In this document: in pieces, positions 42,170 through 51,820 of the stretch
How the letters are laid out: each line of letters starts with the position of its first letter
How positions within the stretch are numbered: the first letter of the stretch is position 1
DNA from: Sulfitobacter sp. DFL-14
Lineage (GTDB): Bacteria > Pseudomonadota > Alphaproteobacteria > Rhodobacterales > Rhodobacteraceae
Assembly (NCBI RefSeq): GCF_003335585.1
Contig: NZ_QBFD01000005.1
Coordinates: 1-64,000, forward strand
DNA: 64,000 nucleotides
Direction: 5' to 3'
Position numbers and translations under genes: made by a program
The notes under the pieces: model-generated
The model's database searches: none
What the model was told of the DNA's origin: nothing
Seen by the model: only the letters and a program-made list of their open reading frames with translations

Positions 42170-44284
42170 TCAGTTGCCTCCTCTCCTCGTGGGGATAATT
42201 ACGCCATCTGCGGCCACGGCGCCTTGGCCACTCGGACCGATGATCAACGGGTTGACGTCAATGGTCTCAAGCGCGGCGCCGTGATGGGCCGCAAAGGCTG
42301 ACAGGCGCGCGAGCGCGTCGGCGAGCGCGTCGATGTCGCGTTCGGGCGCGCCGCGGAATGCGTCCAGCAGCTTGCGACCGTGGATTTCGTCGATCATACG
42401 ACGCGCTTCGGCGGGGCCGAAAGGGGCAACCCGGAAGGACACGTCCCCCAGGGCCTCGACCAGCACCCCGCCCAGACCGAACATCACCACCGGCCCGAAT
42501 GCCGGATCCTGGGTCACGCCGAGTATAGCCTCCAGCCCCGGTGCGGCCTGTTCTGCCACAACCAGCCCGTCGATCCGCGCATCGGGCGCTTTCTCTGACG
42601 CCAGTTCCAGTATACGCGCCCCGGCAGAGCGGACCTCTTCGACCGAGCGCAGGTTCAGCGCCACGCCACCGATATCGGATTTATGCAGGATGTCAGGCGA
42701 GGCAATCTTGAGCACGATCGGAAAGCCTATCTCCTGCGCCGCCTCGGCTGCCGCTTCCGGGGTCTTGGCCAGAATTTCGCGCACGATCCCGATGCCGGCC
42801 TCGGCAAGCAGCGCCTTGGCCTCGATCTCGTTCACCATGCCGTCCGGCAACGGCGACAGGTCCGGCAGTTCGGGTATCGGGTCGTCTTCGCCCGCGCGCG
42901 CAAAGGATTTGGCGAAATAGCGCAATGCGGCCATCGCGCGGACCGCACGGGTCGGTTCCTCGAACACGATGAACCCCGACTTTTCATATGCGGCACGACC
43001 CTCGGGTTCGGTCAGCGAGCAGAACAGCATCGGCCTGCCGGGGTACTTCTCGCGGATGCGCTCCAGCCCGGTCCGGATGGCTTCGTTCATGTCGGCAACA
43101 AGACCGACCGTGGACATGAAGATGATGGCACCGTCAATTTCGCCGTCGCCAAACAACACATCCATGTTGGTTTCCAGCAGGTCGATCTGGTTCACCAATT
43201 GCGCCGTCACATCGACGGGGTTTCGGACACCGGCGAAGGGCAACACCGCTTTCAGCTTTTTCTGCGCATGATCGGGAAGCGCGGGCACATCCAGCTTCAG
43301 TTTCTCTGCCTCGTCGGCCATCAGCACCCCAACGCCACCGGACACCGTCACGAGGCCCAGCCGGTCGCCCTGCATCATCGACGCGGATTCGGCGCAGGCA
43401 TAGGTCACATCGAACATTTCGTCGACAGAGTGCGCCCGGTAGACACCGTATTGCCGGAAAGCCGCGTCATAGACCGCGTCGGACCCTGCCAGTGACGCGG
43501 TATGCGACTGTGCGGCTTCGGCGCCAACCGCGCTGCGTCCGACCTTCATCATGACCACTGGCTTTTCGCGGGCACGGGCGAGTTCAAGAGCCTCGACCAG
43601 CCTGTCGCGGTCGGTCGCGCCTTCGAGATAGCCCATGATCACGCGGGTTTCGTCATCCTGCGCGCAATAGGCTACGGCATCGGCGAAATCGACGTCGCAG
43701 GAATTGCCCGTCGTCGCCCACAGGTTAACGCCCAGTCCGCGCATCCTGACGAGCGTCATGCAGTACGACCCGAAGGCCCCGCTCTGGCTGACGATTGACA
43801 CGCCGCCGGGTTTGGGCAGGTACTTTTCAACCCCCGGCGTGAAGGTCGCGTAAAGGTTGTGGCGGACGTTGGCGATGCCAAGGCAGTTCGGCCCGACAAG
43901 CCGCATACCGCCTTCGCGCGCGATATCGACCATGCGCGCCTGAAGCGCTGCACCTTCGTCATTGACCTCGGAGAACCCCGAGCTGAAGATCACCGCGCCG
44001 CGCACGCCGCGCGCCGCGCAATCCTCGACCGCCTGAACCGCCAGCCGCGCAGGCAACGCGATTACCGCCAGATCCGGTGTCGTCGGAGCCTCGGTGATCG
44101 ACGGATATGCCGTCAGCCCCTGCACCTTGGACGTTTTCGGGTTTATCGGCAGGATCGTACCGTCGAACCCATGCCGCCTGAGAAAATCCACCGGTCGTCC
44201 GCCGATGCGTTTGGGATCACTCGACGCGCCGATCACGGCAACAGAACGAGGGGCGAAAATGGCATCCATTCCGTCAATTCGCAT
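42170..44284 (-). CDS. ADP-forming acyl-CoA synthetase, fused alpha-beta form
   Basis: A 704-residue NDP-forming acyl-CoA synthetase: CoA-binding domain starting at SVAVIGASSDPKRIGG, a succinyl-CoA-ligase-like domain with IVSQSGAFGS and the phosphorylatable-His segment QSHTASLAGSD, then a C-terminal ATP-grasp domain containing GFPIVLKIASPDILHKSDIG. It makes acyl-CoA from acid and ATP with ADP release. I start at ATG 44284, preceded by AAAGGAAA; the longer frame to 44434 overlaps the dehydrogenase. It is the last gene of the operon that begins with the CoA-transferase at 46719. Confidence 0.85.
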   Translation of the reverse strand: MRIDGMDAIFAPRSVAVIGASSDPKRIGGRPVDFLRRHGFDGTILPINPKTSKVQGLTAYPSITEAPTTPDLAVIALPARLAVQAVEDCAARGVRGAVIFSSGFSEVNDEGAALQARMVDIAREGGMRLVGPNCLGIANVRHNLYATFTPGVEKYLPKPGGVSIVSQSGAFGSYCMTLVRMRGLGVNLWATTGNSCDVDFADAVAYCAQDDETRVIMGYLEGATDRDRLVEALELARAREKPVVMMKVGRSAVGAEAAQSHTASLAGSDAVYDAAFRQYGVYRAHSVDEMFDVTYACAESASMMQGDRLGLVTVSGGVGVLMADEAEKLKLDVPALPDHAQKKLKAVLPFAGVRNPVDVTAQLVNQIDLLETNMDVLFGDGEIDGAIIFMSTVGLVADMNEAIRTGLERIREKYPGRPMLFCSLTEPEGRAAYEKSGFIVFEEPTRAVRAMAALRYFAKSFARAGEDDPIPELPDLSPLPDGMVNEIEAKALLAEAGIGIVREILAKTPEAAAEAAQEIGFPIVLKIASPDILHKSDIGGVALNLRSVEEVRSAGARILELASEKAPDARIDGLVVAEQAAPGLEAILGVTQDPAFGPVVMFGLGGVLVEALGDVSFRVAPFGPAEARRMIDEIHGRKLLDAFRGAPERDIDALADALARLSAFAAHHGAALETIDVNPLIIGPSGQGAVAADGVIIPTRRGGN

Positions 44285-44306
44285 GGGTTTTCCTTTGATG
44301 TTCGTA

Positions 44307-45473
44307 TTAATAGGATTTCGGCAGGCCAAGCGCGTGCTCCGCAATGAACGACAACACCAGTTGCGGTGTGACCGGCGCGATGCGGAACAGGATGGCTTCG
44401 CGCACCAGACGCTCGACATGGTATTCCTTGGCATATCCGAAACCGCCGAATGTCAGCTGCGCGGTCTGCGTCGCCTTCACCGCCGCTTCGCCGGCCAGGT
44501 ATTTGCCCGCATTTGCTTCGTTTCCACACGGCTTGCCAGCATCGTAAAGCGCGCCGGCGTTCATTGCCATGAGGTTGGCCGCTTCCAGTTCGGCCCAGCA
44601 GGCGGCCAAGGGGTGCTGCACACCCTGGTTCTGGCCGATCGGCCTGCCAAACACGACACGCTCATTGGCGTAATCCGCAGCGCGGCGCAGCGCGTTGCGC
44701 CCGATGCCAACTGCTTCGGCGGCAATCAGAACCCTTTCGGGGTTCAACCCGTGCAGGATCTGGCGAAAGCCCTGACCTTCCTCGCCGATCAGATCCTCGG
44801 CCGGAATCGGCAGCCCGTCGATGAACAGCTCGTTTGAATCGACACATTTGCGGCCCATCTTCTCGATCTCGCGCACCGTGACGAATGTCCGGTCGAGATC
44901 GGTGTAGAACAGGCTCAGGCCTTCGGTCGGTTTCTTGACCTCTTCCAGCGGCGTGGTACGCGCCAAGAGCAGGATCTTGTCGGCAATCTGGGCGGTCGAA
45001 ATCCAGACCTTCTGCCCGTGCACGACATAGCGGTCGCCCTGACGCACGGCACGGGTCTTCAGCTTGGTCGTGTCCAGGCCGGTGGTTGGTTCGGTCACGC
45101 CGAAACAGGCCCGTTGCGCGCCGGCCACCAGCGGCGGAAGGTGCTTTTTCTTCTGGTCGTCGGTGCCGAATTTGACAACGGGATTGAGTCCGAAGATGTT
45201 CATGTGCACCGCCGAGGCCGCGCTGTTGCCGCCCCCTGATTCCGCGATGGCCTGCATCATGATGGCCGCATCGACGATGCCCAGACCGGCGCCGCCGTAC
45301 TCTTCGGGGATGGCGATGCCCAGCCAGCCATCGCGGGCCAACTTTTGATGCAATTCGTGCGGGAATCCACCCTCGCGGTCCCGGTCTAGCCAAAATTCAT
45401 CATCGAACTCTTCGCAAATCCGAAAGATCGCGTCCCGAATTCCCTGCTGCTCCGATGTCATTTGATAGGTCAT
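44307..45473 (-). CDS. Acyl-CoA dehydrogenase (helix-G base type)
   Basis: A 388-residue dehydrogenase with TEPTTGLDTTKLKT near residue 125 and GLNPER near residue 239 as the likely base. The C-terminus RIAPVTPQLVLSFIAEHALG lacks the canonical Glu. It is a close paralogue of the enzyme at 25272, and the best match to the remnant at 39768-40210. AAGGAG lies upstream of the ATG. It sits between a class III CoA-transferase and an acyl-CoA synthetase, so its substrate is probably activated locally. Confidence 0.85.
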   Translation of the reverse strand: MTYQMTSEQQGIRDAIFRICEEFDDEFWLDRDREGGFPHELHQKLARDGWLGIAIPEEYGGAGLGIVDAAIMMQAIAESGGGNSAASAVHMNIFGLNPVVKFGTDDQKKKHLPPLVAGAQRACFGVTEPTTGLDTTKLKTRAVRQGDRYVVHGQKVWISTAQIADKILLLARTTPLEEVKKPTEGLSLFYTDLDRTFVTVREIEKMGRKCVDSNELFIDGLPIPAEDLIGEEGQGFRQILHGLNPERVLIAAEAVGIGRNALRRAADYANERVVFGRPIGQNQGVQHPLAACWAELEAANLMAMNAGALYDAGKPCGNEANAGKYLAGEAAVKATQTAQLTFGGFGYAKEYHVERLVREAILFRIAPVTPQLVLSFIAEHALGLPKSY

Positions 45474-45504
45474 GATTTTTCTCCTTCATTCTCGCGGACC
45501 CCGA

Positions 45505-46719
45505 TCAGGAGTCCGGCTCGCCAACCGTGCCATTATCAATCAACGCGGCAATCTGTTCGGGGTCGAAACCAAGCTCTTCCAGCACCGCACGGCTGTCGGC
45601 CCCCAGTTCGCCGCGTCCGAGCCAGCGCAATCGTCCCGGCGTCTTGTCCAGCTTTGGCACGGGTCCGACGACCCTCGTGTCGTCTCCCTCGACCCCAACG
45701 ATGTCGCCGCGCGCCGCGATCTGCGGATCGGCCAGGATGTCATCGACGTCATAGACCATCGCCGCCACGGCATCGTGGGACTTGAAGATGTCGATCGCTT
45801 TCTGCGCGTCATGCTGTGCCACGAATGCGCCGAGCCGGTCGACGATCTCTTCCGTATGATCCGCAAAGCCATCCAAGCTTTGGAATTGCGGCTGTTCAGC
45901 CCATTCCTGTCCGCCCGCGGCTTCCAATAGGCGTCGCCCGGTCGCCGCGCTGCCTGCGCTGACCGTGACCCACTTCCCGTCCCGAGCGCGGAATACGCCC
46001 GCCGGGGCGTAGGCGTTGGGAGCCTGAAGCCCGTTTCGATCAACCGGCAGGCCCGCGCCGGTCCGCGTTGGAACGTGATAGTCGATCAGACGCAACAGCG
46101 GCTCGAAGATGGCCAGATCCACCACCTGCCCCCGGGCGCTGCCGTTGTGCACCGCATGAAGCGCCATCATCGCGCCGTAGGCCGCCATAAGGCCAGTGGT
46201 TGAATCTGCCGCCGGAAAGCCGGGGTGCATCGGTGCGTTGTCGGCAAAGCCGGTCATGTTGGCCAGTCCGCTCATGGCCTCGCCGGCTCGACCGAAACCG
46301 GGCCAGGAGGACCGCGGCCCGGTCTGGCCATAGCCCGAGATCCGCACGATCACCAGATCCGGGTTCCATTCATGCAAGACCTCCGGCGCCAATCCCGCTC
46401 TTTCAAGCACACCGGGGCGAAAGTTCTCGATCAGAACCTGCGCGTTTTCGACCAGGCGGCGCAGAACCTCGCGGCCCTCGTCGGTCTTCCAATCCAGCGC
46501 CACCAGCCGCTTGTTTCTCGCCAGTGTTTTCCACCAGACACCTACACCATCCTTGGCGCGCGCGCTCAGAACCCGCAGCATGTCGCCCTGCCCCGGTCGT
46601 TCGATCTTGATCACCTCGGCACCGAAATCGGAGAGCAGCGCGCCGCACATCGGCGCGGCAATCACATGCCCCAGTTCAATCACCCTGAGATCGCTCAGCG
46701 GCCCGTCTTTTACCTTCAT
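45505..46719 (-). CDS. Class III (CaiB/BaiF family) CoA-transferase
   Basis: A 404-residue family III CoA-transferase. VIELGHVIAAPMCGALLSDF at the N-terminus, FRPGVLERAGL, ISGYGQTGPRSSWPGFG, and the candidate nucleophilic Asp in FPAADSTTGLMAAYG are conserved. Unlike the protein at 35191 it lacks the AGHDxxY motif of racemases, so a CoA transfer between acids is more likely. GGGAGAC precedes the ATG. It starts the minus-strand operon, divergent from the split synthetase at 46878. Confidence 0.75.
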   Translation of the reverse strand: MKVKDGPLSDLRVIELGHVIAAPMCGALLSDFGAEVIKIERPGQGDMLRVLSARAKDGVGVWWKTLARNKRLVALDWKTDEGREVLRRLVENAQVLIENFRPGVLERAGLAPEVLHEWNPDLVIVRISGYGQTGPRSSWPGFGRAGEAMSGLANMTGFADNAPMHPGFPAADSTTGLMAAYGAMMALHAVHNGSARGQVVDLAIFEPLLRLIDYHVPTRTGAGLPVDRNGLQAPNAYAPAGVFRARDGKWVTVSAGSAATGRRLLEAAGGQEWAEQPQFQSLDGFADHTEEIVDRLGAFVAQHDAQKAIDIFKSHDAVAAMVYDVDDILADPQIAARGDIVGVEGDDTRVVGPVPKLDKTPGRLRWLGRGELGADSRAVLEELGFDPEQIAALIDNGTVGEPDS

Positions 46720-46877
46720 TCGGTCGTCTCCCAGATTGTCATTTCCCGGTCGTCAAGCCCCAACCTCTAGGTTCAGCGCTCTCAGTCTCCCCGGAACCGA
46801 AATACATTGCGAGAATAATCGAACGCCCGTTAGATCTTTGGAAAAGGCAACGACGTTTTCACTTGACGGAGGAAGAA
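46720..46877. promoter_or_regulatory. Divergent promoter region
   Basis: This 158-bp gap lies between the divergent CoA-transferase and synthetase operons. It holds a lone half-site-like CGTTAG near 46828, but no full copy of either palindrome found elsewhere. GGAGGA at 46868-46873 is the ribosome site for the ATG at 46878. Confidence 0.4.
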
Positions 46878-48293
46878 ATGGTTGAGTTAGACACGAATCG
46901 AATGGCTGAGCGCCGACGCACGGTTGCACAGGCATTGGACGGTCTGTTCGATCCGGGTACCATCGCCGTGGTCGGGGCGTCCCGCACCAGGGGCAAGCTC
47001 GGACAAGCCGTGCTGGCGCTGCTGAAGAGCAACGGCTATCGCGGCAGGATCATCCCGGTGAACCCTTCGGGCGGCGAGATCGAGGGCCTTGAGGCTGTAC
47101 GCAGCCTGGAAGAGATCGACGGTCCGATTGACGTGGTCGTTCTGGCCACCCCGGTCGGTGTTGCACTTGATGCGCTGGAAAACTGCACGCGGCTCGATGT
47201 CAAAGTCGTGGTCGGGGTGACGTCGGGGTTTTCGGAAGCCGGGGAAGACGGGCAGGAAAACGAACTGCGATTGCGCAGGATCATGCAGAACGCACCCTTT
47301 CGCCTGGTCGGACCGAACTGCGAAGGCGTGGTGCGCCCCGCGTCGGACCTGCAACTGACCTTCAGCCCCATGTTCAACGACCTCCGCCCCGGCCCGGTAG
47401 CGATAATCTCCCAATCCGGCGCGCTTGCGGGTCTTATGGCGCTGCGCCTGGGCGAACGCGGCGTGGGGATCAATGCCATCGTCTCCAGCGGTAACGAAAC
47501 CGATCTGACGGCGGCAGATCTGCTCGACTACCTGGGAAACGACCCGCAGACGCGTGTGGTTCTGTGCTATGTCGAGGAACTGCGCGACGGGCGTCGGTTC
47601 GTCGAAGTTGCACGCCAACTGGCAAAGGCAGGCAAACACGTCGTTGCGGTCAAGGGCGGGCGCAGCCGCGCCGGATCGCGCGCGGTCCAGTCGCATACCG
47701 GCGCGATGGCCGGAGACGACCGGGTGATCAGCGCGGTGTTTCGTGAAACCGGGGTAATCCGCGCGCGCGAGTCCGTGGCCGCTGTCGATGCCGTCACGGC
47801 GCTCGCCGCGGGGCGGCGGCCTGCCGGCAACCGGGTCGGCATCATCTCTGTCACCGGCGGGCTTGGCGTCGAGATGACCGATCTGGCCGAAAGCGCGGGG
47901 TTCGAGGTGCCGGTGCTGGCCGAGGCGACGCAGACCGCGCTATCGCGCTATGTGCCGTTCTACGGGTCGGTCTCGAACCCGGTCGACCTGACCGGCGTGG
48001 TTCTGGCGAATCCCACCTATGTGGGTCGCTGTCTGGAGGCCGTTGCCGATGATCCGGGCGTCGATATCGCTATCGCAATCATCACATTTGTGCCGGATCA
48101 ACAGTTCATCGAAGCCTTGGCCGAAGCGTTCGACAGCACCGGCAAGCCGATCCTGATCGTCTGGACCGGCGCTGCGCGCAGTAATGCCTCGGGCGAGGCG
48201 CTGCGCGAACGGGCTGTTCCGGTGTATGATTCGCCCGCGCGGGCGGCGTCGGGCCTTGCGGCGCTGGCAGCCACGACGGGAGAAGTATCATGA
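46878..48293 (+). CDS. ADP-forming acyl-CoA synthetase, alpha subunit (split form)
   Basis: A 471-residue alpha subunit: CoA-binding Rossmann domain at TIAVVGASRTRGKLGQ and succinyl-CoA-ligase-like domains with IISQSGALAGLM and the phospho-His segment QSHTGAMAGDD. It matches the N-terminal two thirds of the fused protein at 42170 but stops before the ATP-grasp domain, which the next, overlapping gene encodes. I start at ATG 46878, five bases after GGAGGA, rather than at TTG 46863. Confidence 0.8.
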   Translation: MVELDTNRMAERRRTVAQALDGLFDPGTIAVVGASRTRGKLGQAVLALLKSNGYRGRIIPVNPSGGEIEGLEAVRSLEEIDGPIDVVVLATPVGVALDALENCTRLDVKVVVGVTSGFSEAGEDGQENELRLRRIMQNAPFRLVGPNCEGVVRPASDLQLTFSPMFNDLRPGPVAIISQSGALAGLMALRLGERGVGINAIVSSGNETDLTAADLLDYLGNDPQTRVVLCYVEELRDGRRFVEVARQLAKAGKHVVAVKGGRSRAGSRAVQSHTGAMAGDDRVISAVFRETGVIRARESVAAVDAVTALAAGRRPAGNRVGIISVTGGLGVEMTDLAESAGFEVPVLAEATQTALSRYVPFYGSVSNPVDLTGVVLANPTYVGRCLEAVADDPGVDIAIAIITFVPDQQFIEALAEAFDSTGKPILIVWTGAARSNASGEALRERAVPVYDSPARAASGLAALAATTGEVS

Positions 48294-48955
48294 CCCCCAG
48301 AGAAACACTGGAAAGCTGGCACCGTGCCGGGCGCAAAGTGGTGCACGAGGCCGACGCGAAGGACCTGCTGCAGCGGATCGGCATACCGGTGCCAAAACGC
48401 AACCCCGCCGAAGGGCGCTGTGTCGCCAAGCTGTGTCACGACGACTATCCGCATAAATCCGATCATGGCCTTGTCCGGCTGGGGCTCTCGCCCGAAGAGG
48501 CGAAGCGAGCCACCACCGAAATGGCGCAACGGTTCCCGGGCGGCACGACGCTGATCGAGGAAATGGAAGACGGGTCCGTGGCCGAATGGATCATCGGCTG
48601 TAAACGCGACGACACTTTTGGCCCGATCGTTCTGGCCGGTCCCGGCGGCATTCTGGTGGAACTGATCGACACGGCCGAAATCCGGCTCGCTCCGGCAAAG
48701 CCACAAACCGCCGAATCTATGGTGCGCTCGGGTCCGGGCGCCAGGATGCTGGCTGGCCTGCGCGGCGCGGAACCGGCCGACCGGGGGGGCCTGGCGGACC
48801 TGATTTCGCGCATATCTGTTTTCTTCGCCGAAAACGCCGATCTGATCTCGGAAATTGAAATCAACCCTGTGATGGTTCGGGCGGACGGGAAAGGTTTGGT
48901 CGCTGCCGATGCCTTGATCGTGTTGTCACCTAACGCGGATGAACAGGAGAGTTAA
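48290..48955 (+). CDS. ADP-forming acyl-CoA synthetase, beta subunit (ATP-grasp)
   Basis: A 221-residue ATP-grasp protein. KLCHDDYPHKSDHGLVRLGL, EEMEDGSVAEWIIG, FGPIVLAGPGGILVEL and EIEINPVMVRADGKG correspond to the ATP-binding half of NDP-forming acyl-CoA synthetases. Its ATG overlaps the alpha-subunit stop (ATGA), which indicates stoichiometric expression of a two-subunit enzyme. It is followed three bases later by a MaoC gene. Confidence 0.75.
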   Translation: MTPRETLESWHRAGRKVVHEADAKDLLQRIGIPVPKRNPAEGRCVAKLCHDDYPHKSDHGLVRLGLSPEEAKRATTEMAQRFPGGTTLIEEMEDGSVAEWIIGCKRDDTFGPIVLAGPGGILVELIDTAEIRLAPAKPQTAESMVRSGPGARMLAGLRGAEPADRGGLADLISRISVFFAENADLISEIEINPVMVRADGKGLVAADALIVLSPNADEQES

Positions 48956-48957
48956 AC

Positions 48958-49458
48958 GTGATACGTCACCCTTTCGGAGAGTTGTCACTGGGCCAGACCG
49001 GCGTGTCGAGCGGGCGAACGATGACGGAAACCGATGTCGTTAATTTCTGCATGCTTACCGGGAACTGGCTTGAACTGCATTCCAACATTGAGCATGCCAA
49101 GGAGGCGATCTACGGCCAGCGTCTTGTTCAGGGCAGCCTCGTGTTTTCCATCGTCAATGCGATGATCCCCTTCGACAGCTCCGTGCTCGCCGCCTTCTAC
49201 GGCTGCGACAAGCTGCGCTTTCTGCGGCCGACCTTCATCAACGACACCCTCTGGGCGCGCGTGGAAATCGTCAATCTGAAGGACCATGACGAAAAGCACG
49301 GCGTCGTGACCAGCAAGCTGGAAGGCATCAACCAACGCGACGAAACGGTCCTGCGCTGCGAATTCAGTCTGCTGATCCGCAAGACACGTCTGGATCGCCC
49401 CGGAGAGCCCGCCAAGATCCGCGCCGCGCATGACAAAACACACGGAGAGAACGCATGA
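48958..49458 (+). CDS. MaoC/FAS1-dehydratase-like hotdog protein
   Basis: A 166-residue single-hotdog protein starting at GTG 48958. The N-terminal RTMTETDVVNFCMLTGNW and the RLVQGSLVFSIVNAMIP stretch are MaoC-like. In the hydratase motif the usual Asp is replaced by Asn but a His remains (GNWLELHSN). It may be an active hydratase with altered chemistry or one subunit of a heteromeric hydratase, as in the steroid ChsH1/ChsH2 pair. The next gene, a dehydrogenase, overlaps its stop. Confidence 0.65.
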   Translation: MIRHPFGELSLGQTGVSSGRTMTETDVVNFCMLTGNWLELHSNIEHAKEAIYGQRLVQGSLVFSIVNAMIPFDSSVLAAFYGCDKLRFLRPTFINDTLWARVEIVNLKDHDEKHGVVTSKLEGINQRDETVLRCEFSLLIRKTRLDRPGEPAKIRAAHDKTHGENA

Positions 49459-50597
49459 ACTTTCTGACACCCGAACAAGAGATGTGGCGCACCACCGTCG
49501 CGCGTTTCATCGACGAAGAGATCGGCCGCGACTACATCCGCAAATGCGACCGTGAGCGCGAATACCCCTATGAGGCCTACGAAAAGGTCGCCAAGCAGGG
49601 CTGGCTTGGCATCCTCTTTTCCGAGGAAAGCGGCGGGCTGGGCGGCGATATCGTGGATTACGCCCTGATGTGCGAGGGGCTGGCGAAATACGGTTTCGAT
49701 TTTTCCACCGGTCTGATGGTCGCCACCTTCACCGCGATGAACATCGAGAAATTCGGCACGCCCGAACAGAAAGAGCGCTACATCCAGCCGTTCCTTGATG
49801 GCGACATCCGCTTCTCGATTTCGATTTCCGAACCCGGCGCCGGGTCGGACGCGGCTTCAACCAAGACCCGCGCGCGGCGTGATGGCAATGGCTGGGTGGT
49901 AAAGGGGCAAAAGCTCTGGTGCTCGGGCGCAAAGGCCGACAATGCGATTCTGGCCATGCTGACCCGCACCGACCCCGACGCCCCCAAGCACAAAGGGCTT
50001 TCGGTGTTCCTGATCCCCAACGACGCTGAAGGGCTGGACATCCGCAAGCTGCCGACCCTGGCGCGGCGCGCAACGGGCACCACCGAGATTTTTGTCGACG
50101 ATGTGAAACTGCCCGCCGACGCGCTGCTGGGGACCGAAAACGAAGGCTGGAAAATCATCACCGACCATCTGGAACTGGAACGCGTCGCCGTGGCCGCCGC
50201 CTATGTCGGCAACGCCCAGACAGCGGTGGACGACGCTCTGCGTTATGCCCATGAGCGGATACAGTTCGACAAGCCGATCTTCGACTTTCAGGTGATCCGC
50301 CACATGCTGGCCGATATGCAGACCCAGGTCGACGCCGCGCGGTTGCTGGTCTATCGTGCCGCCAACCTTGCCGCGGCCAAAACGCCCTGCACGCGCGAAG
50401 TGTCGATGGCAAAGCTCTTTGCCTCCGAGACCCTGCAAACCGTCACACGCAACGGCATGCAGATCCTCGGTGGTCATTCCATGCTGCCGGACGCGGATAT
50501 GGAACGGTATTTCCGCGAAGGAATGCAAAGCACCATCGGCGGCGGGACATCGCAGATCCAGCGCACGCTGATCGCCAAGACCATGCGCCCGAACTGA
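49455..50597 (+). CDS. Acyl-CoA dehydrogenase
   Basis: A 380-residue FAD acyl-CoA dehydrogenase with SEPGAGSDAASTKT near residue 124. The canonical C-terminal position is Gly (TIGGGTSQIQR), and LELER near residue 238 offers a Glu at the helix-G position. The start overlaps the MaoC stop (ATGA). Downstream is the thiolase-like/DUF35 pair, so a dehydrogenate, hydrate and cleave sequence is suggested. Confidence 0.85.
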   Translation: MNFLTPEQEMWRTTVARFIDEEIGRDYIRKCDREREYPYEAYEKVAKQGWLGILFSEESGGLGGDIVDYALMCEGLAKYGFDFSTGLMVATFTAMNIEKFGTPEQKERYIQPFLDGDIRFSISISEPGAGSDAASTKTRARRDGNGWVVKGQKLWCSGAKADNAILAMLTRTDPDAPKHKGLSVFLIPNDAEGLDIRKLPTLARRATGTTEIFVDDVKLPADALLGTENEGWKIITDHLELERVAVAAAYVGNAQTAVDDALRYAHERIQFDKPIFDFQVIRHMLADMQTQVDAARLLVYRAANLAAAKTPCTREVSMAKLFASETLQTVTRNGMQILGGHSMLPDADMERYFREGMQSTIGGGTSQIQRTLIAKTMRPN

Positions 50598-50643
50598 CGT
50601 CGGGACCGCATCGGAACGACGGGACAACAGGGAGAAAGAACCT

Positions 50644-51816
50644 ATGAAGAACGGACGCGATCCGGTGATCGTCGGCCTTGCCGACGCGCCTATCGAGGAC
50701 GGGAAATTCGTCACGAAGGCGTCGGTCTTGGGCCATGCCGCATTGGTGGCAAAGGCCGCCGTCGAAGAAGCCGGCCTGACGCTTGATGATGTTGACGGTC
50801 TGCTGACCGCCGGCATGTGGGGGGTGCCGGGGCCGGGACAGCTCGCCACTGTAACGCTGGGCGAATATCTGGGCATCATGCCGACCTACGTTGACGGTAC
50901 CAATATCGGCGGCTCTGCCTTTGAAGCGCATGTCGCCCACGCCGCGATGGCATTGCGCGAGGGCTATTGCGAGGTTGCGCTGATCGTTTACAGCTCCGAC
51001 CAGAAATCCCTGCGCAGCCGCAATCTGGGCGGGCGTCCCTCAGTTCTGTCGATGCAGCACGAAACCCCTTACGGGATGCCAACGCCTGTGGGTGGCTACG
51101 CGATGGCCGCACAACGTCACATGCACGAATACGGCACGACCTCCGAGAATCTGGCCGAGATTGCCGTTGCCACCCGGAAATGGGCACAGTTGAACCCTGC
51201 AGCGACACGGCGCGATCCGCTGACCGTCGACGACGTTCTGTCCAGCACGATGATCTCGGAACCGCTGCACCTGCTCGACTGCTGCCTTGTCACCGACGGC
51301 GCGGGCGCCATCGTGATGACCACCGCCGAACGCGCCAAGGACCTCAGGACCAAACCCATTGCGGTCAAGGGCTATGGCGAGGCGCACACCCATTGGGCCA
51401 TCGCAGAGATGCCCGACCTTGCCCGTCTGCTGCCGGCGCAAAAGGCCGGCGAAACCGCGATGAAAATGGCCGGTGTAAGCCATTCCGACATTGACGTGGT
51501 GGAGGTCTACGACAGTTTCACCATCACGGTCCTGCTGACGCTGGAGGCGCTGGGTTTCTGCAAGATCGGCGAAGGCGGCGATTTTGTCTCTGGCCAACGC
51601 ACGGCGCCGGGCGGCGCCTTTCCGATGAACACCAATGGCGGCGGCCTGTCCGCGCTGCATCCGGGCATGTACGGGATATTCCTGCTGATCGAGGCCACCC
51701 GCCAGTTGCGGGGCGTCTGTGGCGACCGGCAGGTCGCGGGAGCCGAGACCGCGTTGGTGCATGGCACCGGGGGCACGCTGTCCTCTGGCGCGACTGTAAT
51801 TTTGCAAAAGGACTGA
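50644..51816 (+). CDS. Thiolase-like protein lacking the catalytic Cys, Ltp2-type retro-aldolase candidate
   Basis: A 390-residue thiolase-fold protein. Where thiolases have the nucleophilic Cys (as in the enzyme at 37212), the sequence is DGTNIGGSAFEAHV, without Cys. The C-terminal region reads GGGLSALHPGMYGIFLLIEA in place of the usual GHPxGATG. These changes are characteristic of the lipid-transfer-protein group that includes the steroid aldolase Ltp2, which performs a retro-aldol cleavage with a DUF35 partner. A DUF35 gene follows by four bases. Substrate is inferred to be a tertiary 3-hydroxyacyl-CoA. Confidence 0.65.
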   Translation: MKNGRDPVIVGLADAPIEDGKFVTKASVLGHAALVAKAAVEEAGLTLDDVDGLLTAGMWGVPGPGQLATVTLGEYLGIMPTYVDGTNIGGSAFEAHVAHAAMALREGYCEVALIVYSSDQKSLRSRNLGGRPSVLSMQHETPYGMPTPVGGYAMAAQRHMHEYGTTSENLAEIAVATRKWAQLNPAATRRDPLTVDDVLSSTMISEPLHLLDCCLVTDGAGAIVMTTAERAKDLRTKPIAVKGYGEAHTHWAIAEMPDLARLLPAQKAGETAMKMAGVSHSDIDVVEVYDSFTITVLLTLEALGFCKIGEGGDFVSGQRTAPGGAFPMNTNGGGLSALHPGMYGIFLLIEATRQLRGVCGDRQVAGAETALVHGTGGTLSSGATVILQKD

Positions 51817-51820
51817 GCCG

